From the NCBI GenBank assembly GCA_937982565.1, contig CALJLN010000013.1:53670-117669 (forward strand): 64,000 bases of DNA. The letters run 5' to 3'. A model generated the notes under the pieces. That model was not told the DNA's origin, searched no databases, and worked only from the letters and a program-made list of their open reading frames with translations. The number at the start of each line of letters is the position of its first letter. Within the stretch, counting starts at the first letter, position 1. Of the stretch, positions 17,019 to 25,171 are shown one piece after another. Both the position numbers and the translations under genes were made by a program. The stretch comes from UBA2421 sp002343075 (GTDB lineage Bacteria; Planctomycetota; Phycisphaerae; Tepidisphaerales; Tepidisphaeraceae).

Positions 17019-18743
17019 CTATTCGGCAACCAAGGCGTGCCAACCCCGCGCGCCCCACTGATGGCGGAAAAAGTGGCGCCATCCCGCAATCGCCGGGTCC
17101 GGCTCGTGCTCCCGCTGAAGCACCACCAAAACCCGATTTTCCGTCGGCTCGGGCAGGGCCGCGCGGCCATAAATTGTTCGTACAGAACGATTTAGGTAGA
17201 TCTGAAGGTCCTGCGGGAGGGCCTTGGGAAGCTCGCGCGTGTCGACATAAAACACCTCGGCGTTCGGATGATGCAGACGAATTGCATCGGCGGTGGCCAG
17301 CATCTCGCTTCGGCCGTTCAGGCTCGATCGATATCCATGCAAGAACACCGCTTGTGCTGTAAACATGAGAAGCGTCGTCGCAGAAATGAGCAGCCACCGA
17401 AACTTCTCATAACTGAAACTGAGCGCAATTGGGATCAGGCTCAGCCCCCCCGCTGCGACTGCCGCATAACCCCAAGCCCACCATGCCTCGCCGCCCTTTT
17501 GCAGCGTTGCGGTGGCCCCTGCGGCGGGAATGCCGATTGCGACGGAAAACAGCACCGCCATGTGAAGCTGCCGCAAGCGTCGATCTGTCGGCGATTGCAT
17601 TGAAGTGGGCCTCAGTTGTGGCCTCAGCGCAAACGCCGTCACAATCGACGCCGCCGCCACCAGCGGTAGCAGATATCGTTCGTTCTTGTCCTTCACGAGT
17701 GACATAACGATCACCGGAATCACCAGCAGCAGTAACGAGAGATGCTCTGCCGGACTGCGCCGCCAATCGCGCACACACATGATGAATCCAGCCATGAAGA
17801 AAACAGACCAGGGCAACATCATTGGTATCAGGACGAGATAAGTGTGCAGCGGGTCGGCGGTGAGCGTGGTCGCACCGTCGCGCGTTACTTCGGTATAGAA
17901 CACACTCCATGCGTCGGGAACAGCGTATAGAACGTAGACGACCCAGGGCGCCGCAACCGCAAGAAATAGAATGGCCGCTGCAATGAGTCCAATCCAACCC
18001 GCGCCGCGGTGGACATCGCCGCGGGCGTCTGCGGTGCCGGTCTCCCCTGCACGCCGTTTGCACCAAAACCACCGCACGACGACGAACACCAGCACCGGTA
18101 ACGCGGACTGCGCCATTCCCACCGGCCCCTTGCTCATGAAAGCCAATCCCGCCGCCGCCCCGGCGAGCGGTAGCCAGCGAAGCGGTCGGCCTGAAAACCA
18201 AGCCTTGGCCAAACACAAGTTTGTCGCCGTGACCCACAGCGCCAGGTGGATGTCGGTCGTCGCTGATCGGCCGTAGCGAAGCAATAGCAGGGACGACGCA
18301 CACACGGCGCACGCCAGAAGGCCGGTCTGCGCGTCGGCGATCGTGCGACCTAGTTCGTAGGTCGCCAGAACGATGAAGCAACTGATCACGAGCGCGGGCC
18401 AGCGAACAGACCAAGCCAGCCGACGGTATGCTTCGTCGCGGCCCTTGGTGTCGGGCGAATCAAGTTCGGCAATGACGGACCTCGGCACCAGCCCCGCAGC
18501 CACCCACGCCGGCAACGGCGGTTTGCGAACGCGCGGCTCGCCGTTGAGGTTTGGCACCAGCCACGGCCCGCCGGCGTGCATCTCGATGACGGTCGCGGTG
18601 AGCAGATTTTCGCTCCCGCTGGAAAACTCCAGCCAGCGCAGCGTTGGCGCAACGGCGGCAAACAGCGCCGCCGAGATGAGTAACGCCAGACAGCCGCAGC
18701 GAACGTTGGAAGGAGAGATTGGCGGCGCGCAATCAGATTTCAT
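17019..18743 (-). CDS. GT-C membrane glycosyltransferase (ArnT/PMT type), first gene of the GT-EEP-GT unit
   Basis: A 574-residue protein with about 11-12 membrane segments. The first loop carries the ArnT-like pattern (ATVIEMHAGGPWLVPNLNGE, then RKPPLPAW), followed by RYGRSATTDIHLAL in the next loop. A large C-terminal soluble part follows the last helix. It should transfer a sugar from a polyprenyl-phosphate donor to an extracytoplasmic acceptor. The ATG at 18743 gives a short cytoplasmic tail before the first helix. It is the first gene of a minus-strand unit with an EEP phosphohydrolase and a second GT-C enzyme. The second enzyme is not a close copy, so the two probably act on different donors or acceptors. 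Confidence 0.87.
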   Translation of the reverse strand: MKSDCAPPISPSNVRCGCLALLISAALFAAVAPTLRWLEFSSGSENLLTATVIEMHAGGPWLVPNLNGEPRVRKPPLPAWVAAGLVPRSVIAELDSPDTKGRDEAYRRLAWSVRWPALVISCFIVLATYELGRTIADAQTGLLACAVCASSLLLLRYGRSATTDIHLALWVTATNLCLAKAWFSGRPLRWLPLAGAAAGLAFMSKGPVGMAQSALPVLVFVVVRWFWCKRRAGETGTADARGDVHRGAGWIGLIAAAILFLAVAAPWVVYVLYAVPDAWSVFYTEVTRDGATTLTADPLHTYLVLIPMMLPWSVFFMAGFIMCVRDWRRSPAEHLSLLLLVIPVIVMSLVKDKNERYLLPLVAAASIVTAFALRPQLRPTSMQSPTDRRLRQLHMAVLFSVAIGIPAAGATATLQKGGEAWWAWGYAAVAAGGLSLIPIALSFSYEKFRWLLISATTLLMFTAQAVFLHGYRSSLNGRSEMLATADAIRLHHPNAEVFYVDTRELPKALPQDLQIYLNRSVRTIYGRAALPEPTENRVLVVLQREHEPDPAIAGWRHFFRHQWGARGWHALVAE

Positions 18744-18804
18744 TCGCGCGCGCTATCATCATTGCGCAGACAATGAAAGCAAAGCGCTCCTCGAACCTGC
18801 CGCG

Positions 18805-19104
18805 CTATCGCCTGCGACGCGCCCTGACGCGAGGCTTTCTGATTGAGAGTCGAGCTATGATCGCCGCGAGTAATGCCGGTGCCGCCGCTGCAAATGCGGC
18901 AGGGGGAAGTGGAATCGGCTCCGCTTGCCTGTCACGCATGGGAGAGGGTGCAAGTGGTACCGGCGGCGTGGGTGTGATCCACGGCGGTGTCGGAAGCCAC
19001 GGCTCGCTCGCCGGCGCCGGCTCAATCGACGCCATTGAAACGGAGCCGTGAATCCCGAGCACCGCGAAGCCAATCACCCCAGCTTTTGAACGGCGCAAGC
19101 GCAT
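18805..19104 (-). CDS. Tiny exported protein with a PLP-type C-terminal sorting signal
   Basis: A 99-residue protein. It starts with a basic head (MRLRRSKAG) and a short hydrophobic segment (about residues 9-24) that may be a signal peptide. A Pro-rich linker of about 35 residues follows (repeats such as LPTPPWITPTPPVPLAPSP). The end has PIPLPPA, a hydrophobic stretch rich in Ala and Leu, and a strongly basic tail (RKPRVRARRRR). That resembles a PEP-CTERM signal in which PEP is replaced by PLP. The mature protein would be little more than a linker. AGGGA lies about 11 nt before the ATG. I know of similar small proteins in Phycisphaerae but no function. The reverse-strand frame here is Gly-rich and less convincing. 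Confidence 0.55.
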   Translation of the reverse strand: MRLRRSKAGVIGFAVLGIHGSVSMASIEPAPASEPWLPTPPWITPTPPVPLAPSPMRDRQAEPIPLPPAAFAAAAPALLAAIIARLSIRKPRVRARRRR

Positions 19105-19223
19105 CGGCACAAGATCCCTCTGACATGGATTACAACGACCCAACGTGAAGGGAGTTTGCGCCACGAATGAGCGCAGCGCACGAATTCCGGTCGTTTCCTG
19201 CGTCGGTTGGGCTTGGAATTGCG

Positions 19224-20276
19224 TCAGCCTGTGACGGGTGTATCGACTCGGGAGGCCCTGACGCTCGATGAAAGCAAGACCGGCAGTGACTCCCGCCCGC
19301 CTCGCACCCGGGGCGCGCGCGCCCGGCCGAGCGCATCGGTCTCGGTGAGCCTTCTGCTGCCGCGGGCCGCATCGGTAACAACTGCCTCGGCATCCTTGCC
19401 CCGTTCTCGGGCGCGCAAAGCATGCTGCAGCCGCGACTTGGCAAATTTTACATACTCCGCGGACTGGTCGATCCCGACATACCGCCGATTCAACAATGCC
19501 GCCGACACCGCCGTCGTCCCGCTGCCGTTGAACGGGTCAAAAACCACATCTCCGGGGTTGCTACTGGCCTTAATGATGCGATCGAGCACGCCGATAGGCA
19601 TCTGGCAGCCGTGCCACCCTTCGCGTTCGCGAAATGTCCCGCAAACCCGGCTGATAAACCAGGTATCCGAGTTGGCGTCAAAAAATTGAAGCGAAGATGT
19701 CTCCAGCCCTTCTTTAGGGACCTCGTTGTAACTCGATTCGACATAAGGCGCTTCCTGCGGACGGAGGATCCACACGTCGTCGGGCAGTTTGCCCTTGGGG
19801 TTGGCTCGTGCGTCGGCGTACTGGGTTTGCCGCGCGCTGGCCACGCGCACAGCATCTGGGTTGAAGGTGATGTTGCCCATGCCGTCTTGCGGCTTTTCCT
19901 TCGTAAAGTACAGGATATGGGTATGGCTCAGCGCAAACTTCTTCTTCGTCTGCTGGCCGAACGTGTAGTGCCAGATGATCCAGTTGCGCATGGTAAACCC
20001 AAGCTCCCGCCGTGCGATCACGCACAGGTCGGCAGCAAACTCGTCACCGATCGCGAGGTAAAAACTGCCCGTTGGCTTGAGCGCGCGATGCACCGCCGAC
20101 ATCCATTGCCGGCTGAAGTCGAGATACTCATTCACATCTTTGCGGTCGTTGTAATTGTGATAGCGATAACCAATGTTGAAAGGTGGGTCGGCGAAGCAAA
20201 GATCGACCCACGCCGGTTCGGCCTTGTTCAATAGCTTGATCGAATCCCCTCTGTGAATCTGATCCAGTTCCAGCAT
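19224..20276 (-). CDS. Orphan beta-class DNA methyltransferase (N6-adenine or N4-cytosine)
   Basis: A 350-residue site-specific DNA methyltransferase. Motif IV, DPPFNIGY, lies near residue 30 and motif I, FDPFNGSGTT, near residue 245, so the order is that of the beta class. The ORF also has the conserved ERKPQ-like IILYFTKE region and MRNWIIWHY. It adds a methyl group from S-adenosylmethionine to a short DNA site. No restriction enzyme or specificity subunit is next to it, so it may be a regulatory (CcrM-like) rather than a restriction-modification enzyme. The last 50 residues (rich in Arg and Ser) extend beyond the usual end. TACACT lies 7 nt before the ATG and there is no ribosome binding site. 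Confidence 0.9.
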   Translation of the reverse strand: MLELDQIHRGDSIKLLNKAEPAWVDLCFADPPFNIGYRYHNYNDRKDVNEYLDFSRQWMSAVHRALKPTGSFYLAIGDEFAADLCVIARRELGFTMRNWIIWHYTFGQQTKKKFALSHTHILYFTKEKPQDGMGNITFNPDAVRVASARQTQYADARANPKGKLPDDVWILRPQEAPYVESSYNEVPKEGLETSSLQFFDANSDTWFISRVCGTFREREGWHGCQMPIGVLDRIIKASSNPGDVVFDPFNGSGTTAVSAALLNRRYVGIDQSAEYVKFAKSRLQHALRARERGKDAEAVVTDAARGSRRLTETDALGRARAPRVRGGRESLPVLLSSSVRASRVDTPVTG

Positions 20277-20283
20277 GGCGCGC

Positions 20284-20289
20284 AGTGTA
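20284..20289 (-). promoter_or_regulatory. TACACT -10-like element 7 nt before the methyltransferase start
   Basis: Read on the minus strand, TACACT is followed by 7 nt and the ATG at 20276, with no ribosome binding site. This is consistent with a leaderless transcript. The 75-bp gap to thiE must hold both divergent promoters. Confidence 0.45.
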
Positions 20290-20351
20290 GCGCGTCGGCG
20301 CGCGCGTGTCCAGAATGCCAGCTTTCCGTTACGATTGAGCCGAGAATTTGC

Positions 20352-21509
20352 ATGTCTTTTGCCACACTGCGCATCCTCGATGCCAACCTGAATCGCGCCC
20401 GCGAAGGGTTACGCGTCTGGGAAGACTATGTACGGTTTGTTCTGAATCACGACAAATGGTCCGCCGAGCTAAAGCAGATGCGCCACGCGCTGCGCCAGGC
20501 GGTGCAACGTGTGATGCGCGATGCCCTTCACCACCGCAACACGCCCGGCGATGTCGGCACAGACAACAAGACTCCCGCCGAGCTATCGCGCGCCGGCCTG
20601 GCCGAGATCGTGACCGCTGCGGGGAAAAGGGTGCAGGAAGCGCTGCGCGCAATCGAAGAGTGCCTGAAGACCATCGACGCCGTCGCCGCGCGCGAGGTTG
20701 AGTTGATTCGATATCAGTCATACGACCTCGAATTGCGCCTCGCCCGCACACTTCGTCCGGGTCGGTTTGATTCAGTCCGTTTGTATGTGCTCGTCACGGA
20801 ATCGCTCTGCAGGCGACCCTGGCTCGAAACCGCAGAGCTTGCACTGCAAGGCGGCGCAACCTGCATTCAACTCCGTGAGAAAGAACTGGAGAGCGGCGAA
20901 CTGCTCCAACGGAGCCGTTTACTTGCGGCGCTTTGCGCACGCTACGACGCGCTTTGCATAGTGAATGATCGCCCCGACATCGCCCTGCTGGCAGGTGCCG
21001 ACGGAGTCCATGTGGGTCAGGGCGATCTGGCTTGCGCGGAGGTACGAAAGATCGTCGGTGATCACCTGATTGTCGGCCTGAGCACGCACTCAATCGAGCA
21101 AGCCCGCGCCGCGGTGCTCGATGGGGCTGACTACATCGGCGTCGGCCCAGTGTTTCCGTCGCAGACCAAGCCGCGCGACATCCTCCCCGGCCTGCTCTAC
21201 GCCCGTGCCGCTGCGGCGACTGTGAACATTCCGACCGTAGCGATCGCCGGCATCACCCTCGACAATGCCGCGGAGGTGCTGGCAACTGGCGTGCGCTCGC
21301 TGGCGGTCAGTTCGGCCGTGATATCGCAACCCGACCCCCGCGCGACCGCGGCGGAGTTTATGACCTTGATTTCTTCCCGGGCCAGCCATCCGCCGGGACA
21401 ACTGGCAATGGCAAACACGTCAGTCGCTGGTGCACCGCAGGCAAGTCGCAGTGACGCGTCGGCGGGGTCCAATCGGGGAGAAAAATCCGGCCTCTCTTCT
21501 TCGCCGTGA
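20352..21509 (+). CDS. thiE: Thiamine phosphate synthase with N-terminal ThiD2-like domain
   Basis: A 385-residue bifunctional-type protein. Residues about 5-135 match the ThiD2-like domain found in cyanobacterial and some other ThiE proteins (RILDANLNRAREGLRVWEDYVRFVL). From about 138 to 345 is the ThiE barrel: CIQLREKELESGEL, NDRPDIALLAGADGVHVGQGD, DYIGVGPVFPSQTK and IPTVAIAGI. It joins the pyrimidine and thiazole phosphates to make thiamine phosphate. The C-terminal 40 residues are a polar extension. The start at 20352 is placed at the usual first residues. The stop overlaps a possible GTG of murJ. I see no TPP riboswitch in the short upstream gap. Confidence 0.93.
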   Translation: MSFATLRILDANLNRAREGLRVWEDYVRFVLNHDKWSAELKQMRHALRQAVQRVMRDALHHRNTPGDVGTDNKTPAELSRAGLAEIVTAAGKRVQEALRAIEECLKTIDAVAAREVELIRYQSYDLELRLARTLRPGRFDSVRLYVLVTESLCRRPWLETAELALQGGATCIQLREKELESGELLQRSRLLAALCARYDALCIVNDRPDIALLAGADGVHVGQGDLACAEVRKIVGDHLIVGLSTHSIEQARAAVLDGADYIGVGPVFPSQTKPRDILPGLLYARAAAATVNIPTVAIAGITLDNAAEVLATGVRSLAVSSAVISQPDPRATAAEFMTLISSRASHPPGQLAMANTSVAGAPQASRSDASAGSNRGEKSGLSSSP

Positions 21510-21529
21510 CAGGTTCCACTGGTTTGAGA

Positions 21530-23215
21530 ATGGACTCTCAAGAAAAGCACTTTATCTCTCACGCTCGCCTGATCGGCATCATTACATTTGCCAGCCGGAT
21601 TGTGGGCCTCGCGCGCGAGATGGTCGGGGCCTATTTTTTCGGCGCGAACGCGATCTGGGCGGCGTGGAAGGTCGCGTTCACGATCCCCAATCTCTTCCGC
21701 AAGCTCTTTGGCGAAGGAGCACTCTCGGCGGCATTCATTCCACTCTACGCGCAGGCAATCAAGCGCGAACAAGCCGGACGGACGGGTGGCGCATCGCCTG
21801 CCGGGCCGGCGCAGAGCAGCACGCCGGAAGCCGCCGATTTTGCCTCGGCAAGTGTCAACCTTCTCGTCTCAATTCTCGTTGCACTCACAATTGTGTCGGA
21901 AGGTGTGCTGCTGGCACTGGTGTGGTTTGCCCCGCTGCGGCCCGACCACCTGCTCACGGTCAAGCTGGCGATGATCATGCTCCCCTATGTGCTCCTGGTG
22001 TGCGGAGCGGCATTTCTGAGCGCCATCTTGCAGGTTCACAACCGCTTCGCGGCGGCCGCGGCGACAAGTATCGTGCTCAATGTTTGCCTCATCGCGGCAA
22101 TGATCCTTGCGGCGGGCATGTTTGATCTCACGACCGAAGCGGGACAGACATCGGCCGTCCGCTGGCTGAGTTGGAGTGTGCTGGTCAGCGGGGCAATGCA
22201 GGTGGTCATGCTCCTGCCGAGCCTGCGCGCTGCGGGGTTTCGGTTTCGGTTGTTCATCAATATCTGGACGCCGTCGGTCCGGCGAATGCTGGCGCTCACT
22301 GGGCCGGTCGCCATGGGCGCGGCGGTGCTGCAGATCGGGGTCTTGATGGACAAGGGTCTGGCGATCATGCTCGCCCGCGCGCCCGGCGCGACGAAGATGG
22401 CTCCCTTCGGCCATTCGATCGATCTGCCCATGGTCGAAGGTGCCGCGGCGCGGTTGGATTTGGCGCAGTTCATGTATCAGTTTCCGCTGGGCGTGTTCGC
22501 CATCGCCCTGGCAACCGCCATTTTTCCAAAACTCGCTGGTGAAGCCTCGGGCGACATCCATCGCGTCGCCGCCAGCGATTCATTTCGCAGCGTGCTCCGG
22601 CGTGGCGTCGAGTCTGCGATGTTCATCGGCCTGCCCGCCAGTGCCGGAATGGCGCTGGTGGCGCTCCCGGCGGCGCGGTTGCTCTTTCAACATGGCCAGT
22701 TCACCGCGTCCGATGCGGAATGGGTGGCACTTTCAACGGCAATTTACGCCTGCGCCATCTGGGCGTTCAGCCTTCTGCAGATTGTGAATCGCGCGTATTA
22801 CGCATTGCACGATGCCGCTACACCCTTGAAATGGGTTGCGATCAACCTCTTGCTCAACCTGATTATCGAACTGCCGCTAGTCTTTACATCTCTCGGCGAA
22901 AGCGGGATGGCAGTCGGGACGCTGGTGAGCTTTACCATTCAGTCGCTTGCCATGCTCTGGATTCTCAACCGCAGGACAGGCGGCATCGGGCTTGGGCTGA
23001 TCGCGCCGAACATCCTGAAGATGTTGATCGCGACAATCGTGATGACAGGCGCTTGCCTCGCTGTGATGGCATCTCCGATTTATTCGGGGTCGGAGAGTAA
23101 ACTTTCCTGGGCGTTGCAACTGGCGACCCTGACCGCGGTCGGCGGGGGCGTTTACTTCGCGACGTGCAAGCTGCTGGGGATCGATGTGCTCCAGAGCATC
23201 CGAAAACGCCGATAA
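21530..23215 (+). CDS. murJ: Lipid II flippase MurJ
   Basis: A 561-residue MATE/MOP-superfamily membrane protein with about 14 helices. The N-terminal part has the MurJ hallmarks: ITFASRIVGLAREMVGAYFFGA, AAWKVAFTIPNLFRKLFGEGALSAAFIP (in two adjacent stretches), and later DKGLAIML and QFPLGVFAIALATAIFP. It moves lipid-linked peptidoglycan precursor across the inner membrane. A polar insertion of about 25 residues (Gly, Ser and Pro rich) lies in the loop after about residue 75. A GTG at 21506 overlapping the thiE stop is an alternative start; the ATG at 21530 begins closer to the usual first residues. Neither has a strong ribosome binding site; coupling to thiE is likely. Confidence 0.94.
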   Translation: MDSQEKHFISHARLIGIITFASRIVGLAREMVGAYFFGANAIWAAWKVAFTIPNLFRKLFGEGALSAAFIPLYAQAIKREQAGRTGGASPAGPAQSSTPEAADFASASVNLLVSILVALTIVSEGVLLALVWFAPLRPDHLLTVKLAMIMLPYVLLVCGAAFLSAILQVHNRFAAAAATSIVLNVCLIAAMILAAGMFDLTTEAGQTSAVRWLSWSVLVSGAMQVVMLLPSLRAAGFRFRLFINIWTPSVRRMLALTGPVAMGAAVLQIGVLMDKGLAIMLARAPGATKMAPFGHSIDLPMVEGAAARLDLAQFMYQFPLGVFAIALATAIFPKLAGEASGDIHRVAASDSFRSVLRRGVESAMFIGLPASAGMALVALPAARLLFQHGQFTASDAEWVALSTAIYACAIWAFSLLQIVNRAYYALHDAATPLKWVAINLLLNLIIELPLVFTSLGESGMAVGTLVSFTIQSLAMLWILNRRTGGIGLGLIAPNILKMLIATIVMTGACLAVMASPIYSGSESKLSWALQLATLTAVGGGVYFATCKLLGIDVLQSIRKRR

Positions 23216-23245
23216 ATGACGGGTCGGCCTGCGAAACAGTCGGTG

Positions 23246-23494
23246 TCACACCATCCACTCTCGCACGCGCACCAGCCCCCACAGAAGTCCCGCCGCTGCC
23301 GCCATGCCCAGCAGGCATAAGACGAATATGTGCAGCGCCTGCCGGGGCACTTCTTCCATCGTGCCACATTTGATGCTTTTGTACGCGATGGAAAACAGGC
23401 CGACCATCGGCAACAGGAGCAGCATCCAGTAATCCCACACGGGCAGCGGGTTGACGAAGGGCGTCCAGGCGAGAATGGGCGTCGTAAACATCAC
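23246..23494 (-). CDS. Small membrane protein with two helices
   Basis: An 82-residue protein with two hydrophobic segments (about 22-38 and 54-76) joined by a short loop with YKSIKCGTMEEVPRQ. I do not recognise the family. Its start overlaps the stop of the upstream gene by 4 nt on the same strand, so the two are made together. The 3' end is 30 nt from the convergent murJ stop. Confidence 0.7.
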   Translation of the reverse strand: MMFTTPILAWTPFVNPLPVWDYWMLLLLPMVGLFSIAYKSIKCGTMEEVPRQALHIFVLCLLGMAAAAGLLWGLVRVREWMV

Positions 23495-24105
23495 GCGGTC
23501 GCCGCCTTGGCCCGGCCGGTCGATTCTTCTTCGCCACTGGCGCGGCTCGCGGCATCGATGATCGCGAGCAGATTAAGCATGCCGGCGATGGCAGTATAAA
23601 GCGAGCCGATTTCAGCCACCCGCGCATGAGACGCAGCCACACCCGGCTGCGGGGGAACACGGCTCGCCCGCGCCGCCTGAATGTCGGCAGGCTGGGCAGC
23701 GTGGAGCGAAAGTTTCGACGCCAGCAGGCACACCGGGCCGGTCAACACCTGCCCGACATACCACGGCTTGTTAACTATCTCAGCCAGCGGGCGGGAGGTG
23801 AGCGCGCGATCGCCCTGATAAAAACCCGGATCGGTCCAATCGAGTTTTTGGCCAGCATACTGTCCGGGGGCCTGCACCATCGCCGCGGAGCGCAGCCGCA
23901 CTTCAAATCCGAGGTTGTCATAGCCCGGGACGTCGATTACTCGAATTCCGGCGATGAGGATCCCTGCAACAAACATTGTCAGCACCGCCGCACCCACCAC
24001 GACTGCGCGTGCCGTCTGCCCGATCAGAAAATATCCCGCGCCGGGCAGAAGCCACCCGGCTATCGCAACAAGGGGAGGCGCAGAAAGAATCGAACGGTTG
24101 GCCAT
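23491..24105 (-). CDS. Membrane protein, planctomycete DUF6677-like
   Basis: A 204-residue protein. The N-terminus has two hydrophobic segments (about 9-27 and 32-54) with the sequence GWLLPGAGYFLIGQTARAVV, a pattern shared with planctomycete proteins annotated as DUF6677. A polar periplasmic-looking section follows, then a third segment (about 118-133) and a last one (about 166-185). The tail is Glu, Ser and Ala rich. I infer a membrane protein of unknown role that pairs with the 82-residue protein downstream, whose start overlaps its stop. The family name is from memory and should be treated as tentative. Confidence 0.7.
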   Translation of the reverse strand: MANRSILSAPPLVAIAGWLLPGAGYFLIGQTARAVVVGAAVLTMFVAGILIAGIRVIDVPGYDNLGFEVRLRSAAMVQAPGQYAGQKLDWTDPGFYQGDRALTSRPLAEIVNKPWYVGQVLTGPVCLLASKLSLHAAQPADIQAARASRVPPQPGVAASHARVAEIGSLYTAIAGMLNLLAIIDAASRASGEEESTGRAKAATA

Positions 24106-24172
24106 GTGAGGCGTGGGAGTGTATCCGCGGTTGGAATGGAGGCAAATTCTCGCCGATGCTGCAGCCGTCTAG

Positions 24173-24463
24173 CTACGTTTCATCGAGCTTTCTTGCACTG
24201 GTGATTTGCCCCATCAGAAACGTGATTTCCAAGACATCTCCGGCAACCGGCGGATGGGGCATCGCATGCTGCGGCATTCGCACACTTAACAGGTGCCCCG
24301 GGGCATCGATCCGTTCGATGTGAAGCTCATAATACAAATCAGAGTGGATGGTAAACGCCCGGGTGGCATGCACGCTGACCTTCCACGCGCCCACCATCGG
24401 AAGCTGCACCGATTGTTGCGACTGCCGTTGTGGCGGTGGGTCAGGTACCGACAATCTTCTCAA
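24173..24463 (-). CDS. Hypothetical protein, 96 residues
   Basis: A small soluble protein without signal peptide or named domain. It is beta-rich in appearance, with alternating hydrophobic residues (VSVHATRAFTIHSDLYYELHIERI and VLEITFLMGQI as separate strands). Its start overlaps the stop of the gene at 24460-24726 by 4 nt, which supports translation. The pair may be a two-component soluble complex, but nothing shows its job. Confidence 0.62.
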   Translation of the reverse strand: MRRLSVPDPPPQRQSQQSVQLPMVGAWKVSVHATRAFTIHSDLYYELHIERIDAPGHLLSVRMPQHAMPHPPVAGDVLEITFLMGQITSARKLDET

Positions 24464-24726
24464 TCCTTTGCATTCTCGACTTCGATGTGGGTGTAGTCGT
24501 CCAGGTTGAGGGTCGTCACCTCACCGTCGGGCAGGCGGAGCACCAGGCGATCGAGCCACAGGCGGTCGTCCTTGCTGTGCGCATACCAACTCCCGGTTTC
24601 CTGCTGCTTAAACTCGACGATTGTGCCGGAAACTTCGGTGGGCCATGCATAGTGCCGCGCGGCGATTTGCTGCGTAACCTTCACCTTCACACCGGGCTTT
24701 AACTGCTCGCGAATGGCAACGTCCAT
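24460..24726 (-). CDS. Hypothetical protein, 88 residues
   Basis: A soluble protein that looks like a small SH3-like beta barrel: LKPGVKVKVTQQI, then VSGTIVEFKQQETGSWYA, then LWLDRLVLRLPDGEVTTLNLDDYTHIEV split over several strands. I know similar short planctomycete proteins but no function. The ATG at 24726 is preceded by TATACT at a 7-nt distance and by no ribosome binding site, so translation is probably leaderless. It is the first gene of a two-gene unit. Confidence 0.65.
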   Translation of the reverse strand: MDVAIREQLKPGVKVKVTQQIAARHYAWPTEVSGTIVEFKQQETGSWYAHSKDDRLWLDRLVLRLPDGEVTTLNLDDYTHIEVENAKD

Positions 24727-24733
24727 GCCGGGC

Positions 24734-24739
24734 AGTATA
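24734..24739 (-). promoter_or_regulatory. TATACT -10-like element 7 nt before the start codon
   Basis: On the minus strand TATACT, seven bases, then the ATG at 24726. No Shine-Dalgarno sequence is present, which fits a leaderless transcript. Confidence 0.5.
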
Positions 24740-24824
24740 GGCTTGCGAGGCCCGGTGTGGAAGCCGAAGCTGATCATTCGTCGTCGGCAGTTGCGAATCG
24801 GCCATCGGCACTGCTGAGCGCGAC

Positions 24825-25037
24825 CTATCTGTGCTCGACGGATGCCAGGATAGCCTGCCTCGTGCGGTCATACTCCTCGGCGGTCATGGCTCCGGTGTCT
24901 CGGGCGACTTTCAAGTCCTGCAGTTGTCGACCGATCGTCGGCTCGCGCGCCTCGATTCGGTCCGACCCGCCGACCGCAATACAACCCGAAATCCCCGCGG
25001 CGGCCAATAGCAGCCCAACAATCATCATTCGTTTCAT
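24825..25037 (-). CDS. Small SHOCT-domain lipoprotein
   Basis: A 70-residue lipoprotein. The signal peptide ends in AGISGC, with Cys19 as the lipidation site. The C-terminal 35 residues form a SHOCT-type short helix pair (LQDLKVARDTGAMTAEEYD, followed by RTRQAIL), a motif often found at the ends of small membrane or lipoproteins. AAGGAG lies about 10 nt before the ATG. It is transcribed away from recJ. Function is unknown; oligomerisation is a usual suggestion for SHOCT. Confidence 0.78.
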   Translation of the reverse strand: MKRMMIVGLLLAAAGISGCIAVGGSDRIEAREPTIGRQLQDLKVARDTGAMTAEEYDRTRQAILASVEHR

Positions 25038-25158
25038 CTGACCATCACTCCTTTTTACCCCGATATTGACGATTCTACGCGCCGTCAGCTAACTGACAGC
25101 GGCGGCACCGTGCTGGTTAGTTCGAGAATGTCACGCTTCTATTTCCCGATTGCCCGCA

Positions 25159-25164
25159 TATCAT
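25159..25164 (+). promoter_or_regulatory. TATCAT -10-like element 7 nt before recJ
   Basis: TATCAT at 25159-25164 is followed by 7 nt and the ATG at 25172, without a ribosome binding site. This favours 25172 over the in-frame ATG at 25196. A small hairpin (GTCAG, CTAA, CTGAC at 25084-25097) lies upstream and may be an operator. Confidence 0.45.
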
Positions 25165-25171
25165 CGAGCTG

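Noticed and set aside
18719..19051. A Gly-rich plus-strand frame opposite the small exported protein
   Set aside because: It overlaps the start of the divergent glycosyltransferase gene and has low-complexity composition, while the minus strand gives a coherent signal-linker-anchor layout.
20277..20351. A TPP riboswitch in front of thiE
   Set aside because: The gap is only 75 bp and lacks the conserved CUGAGA and ACCUGA words of the element.
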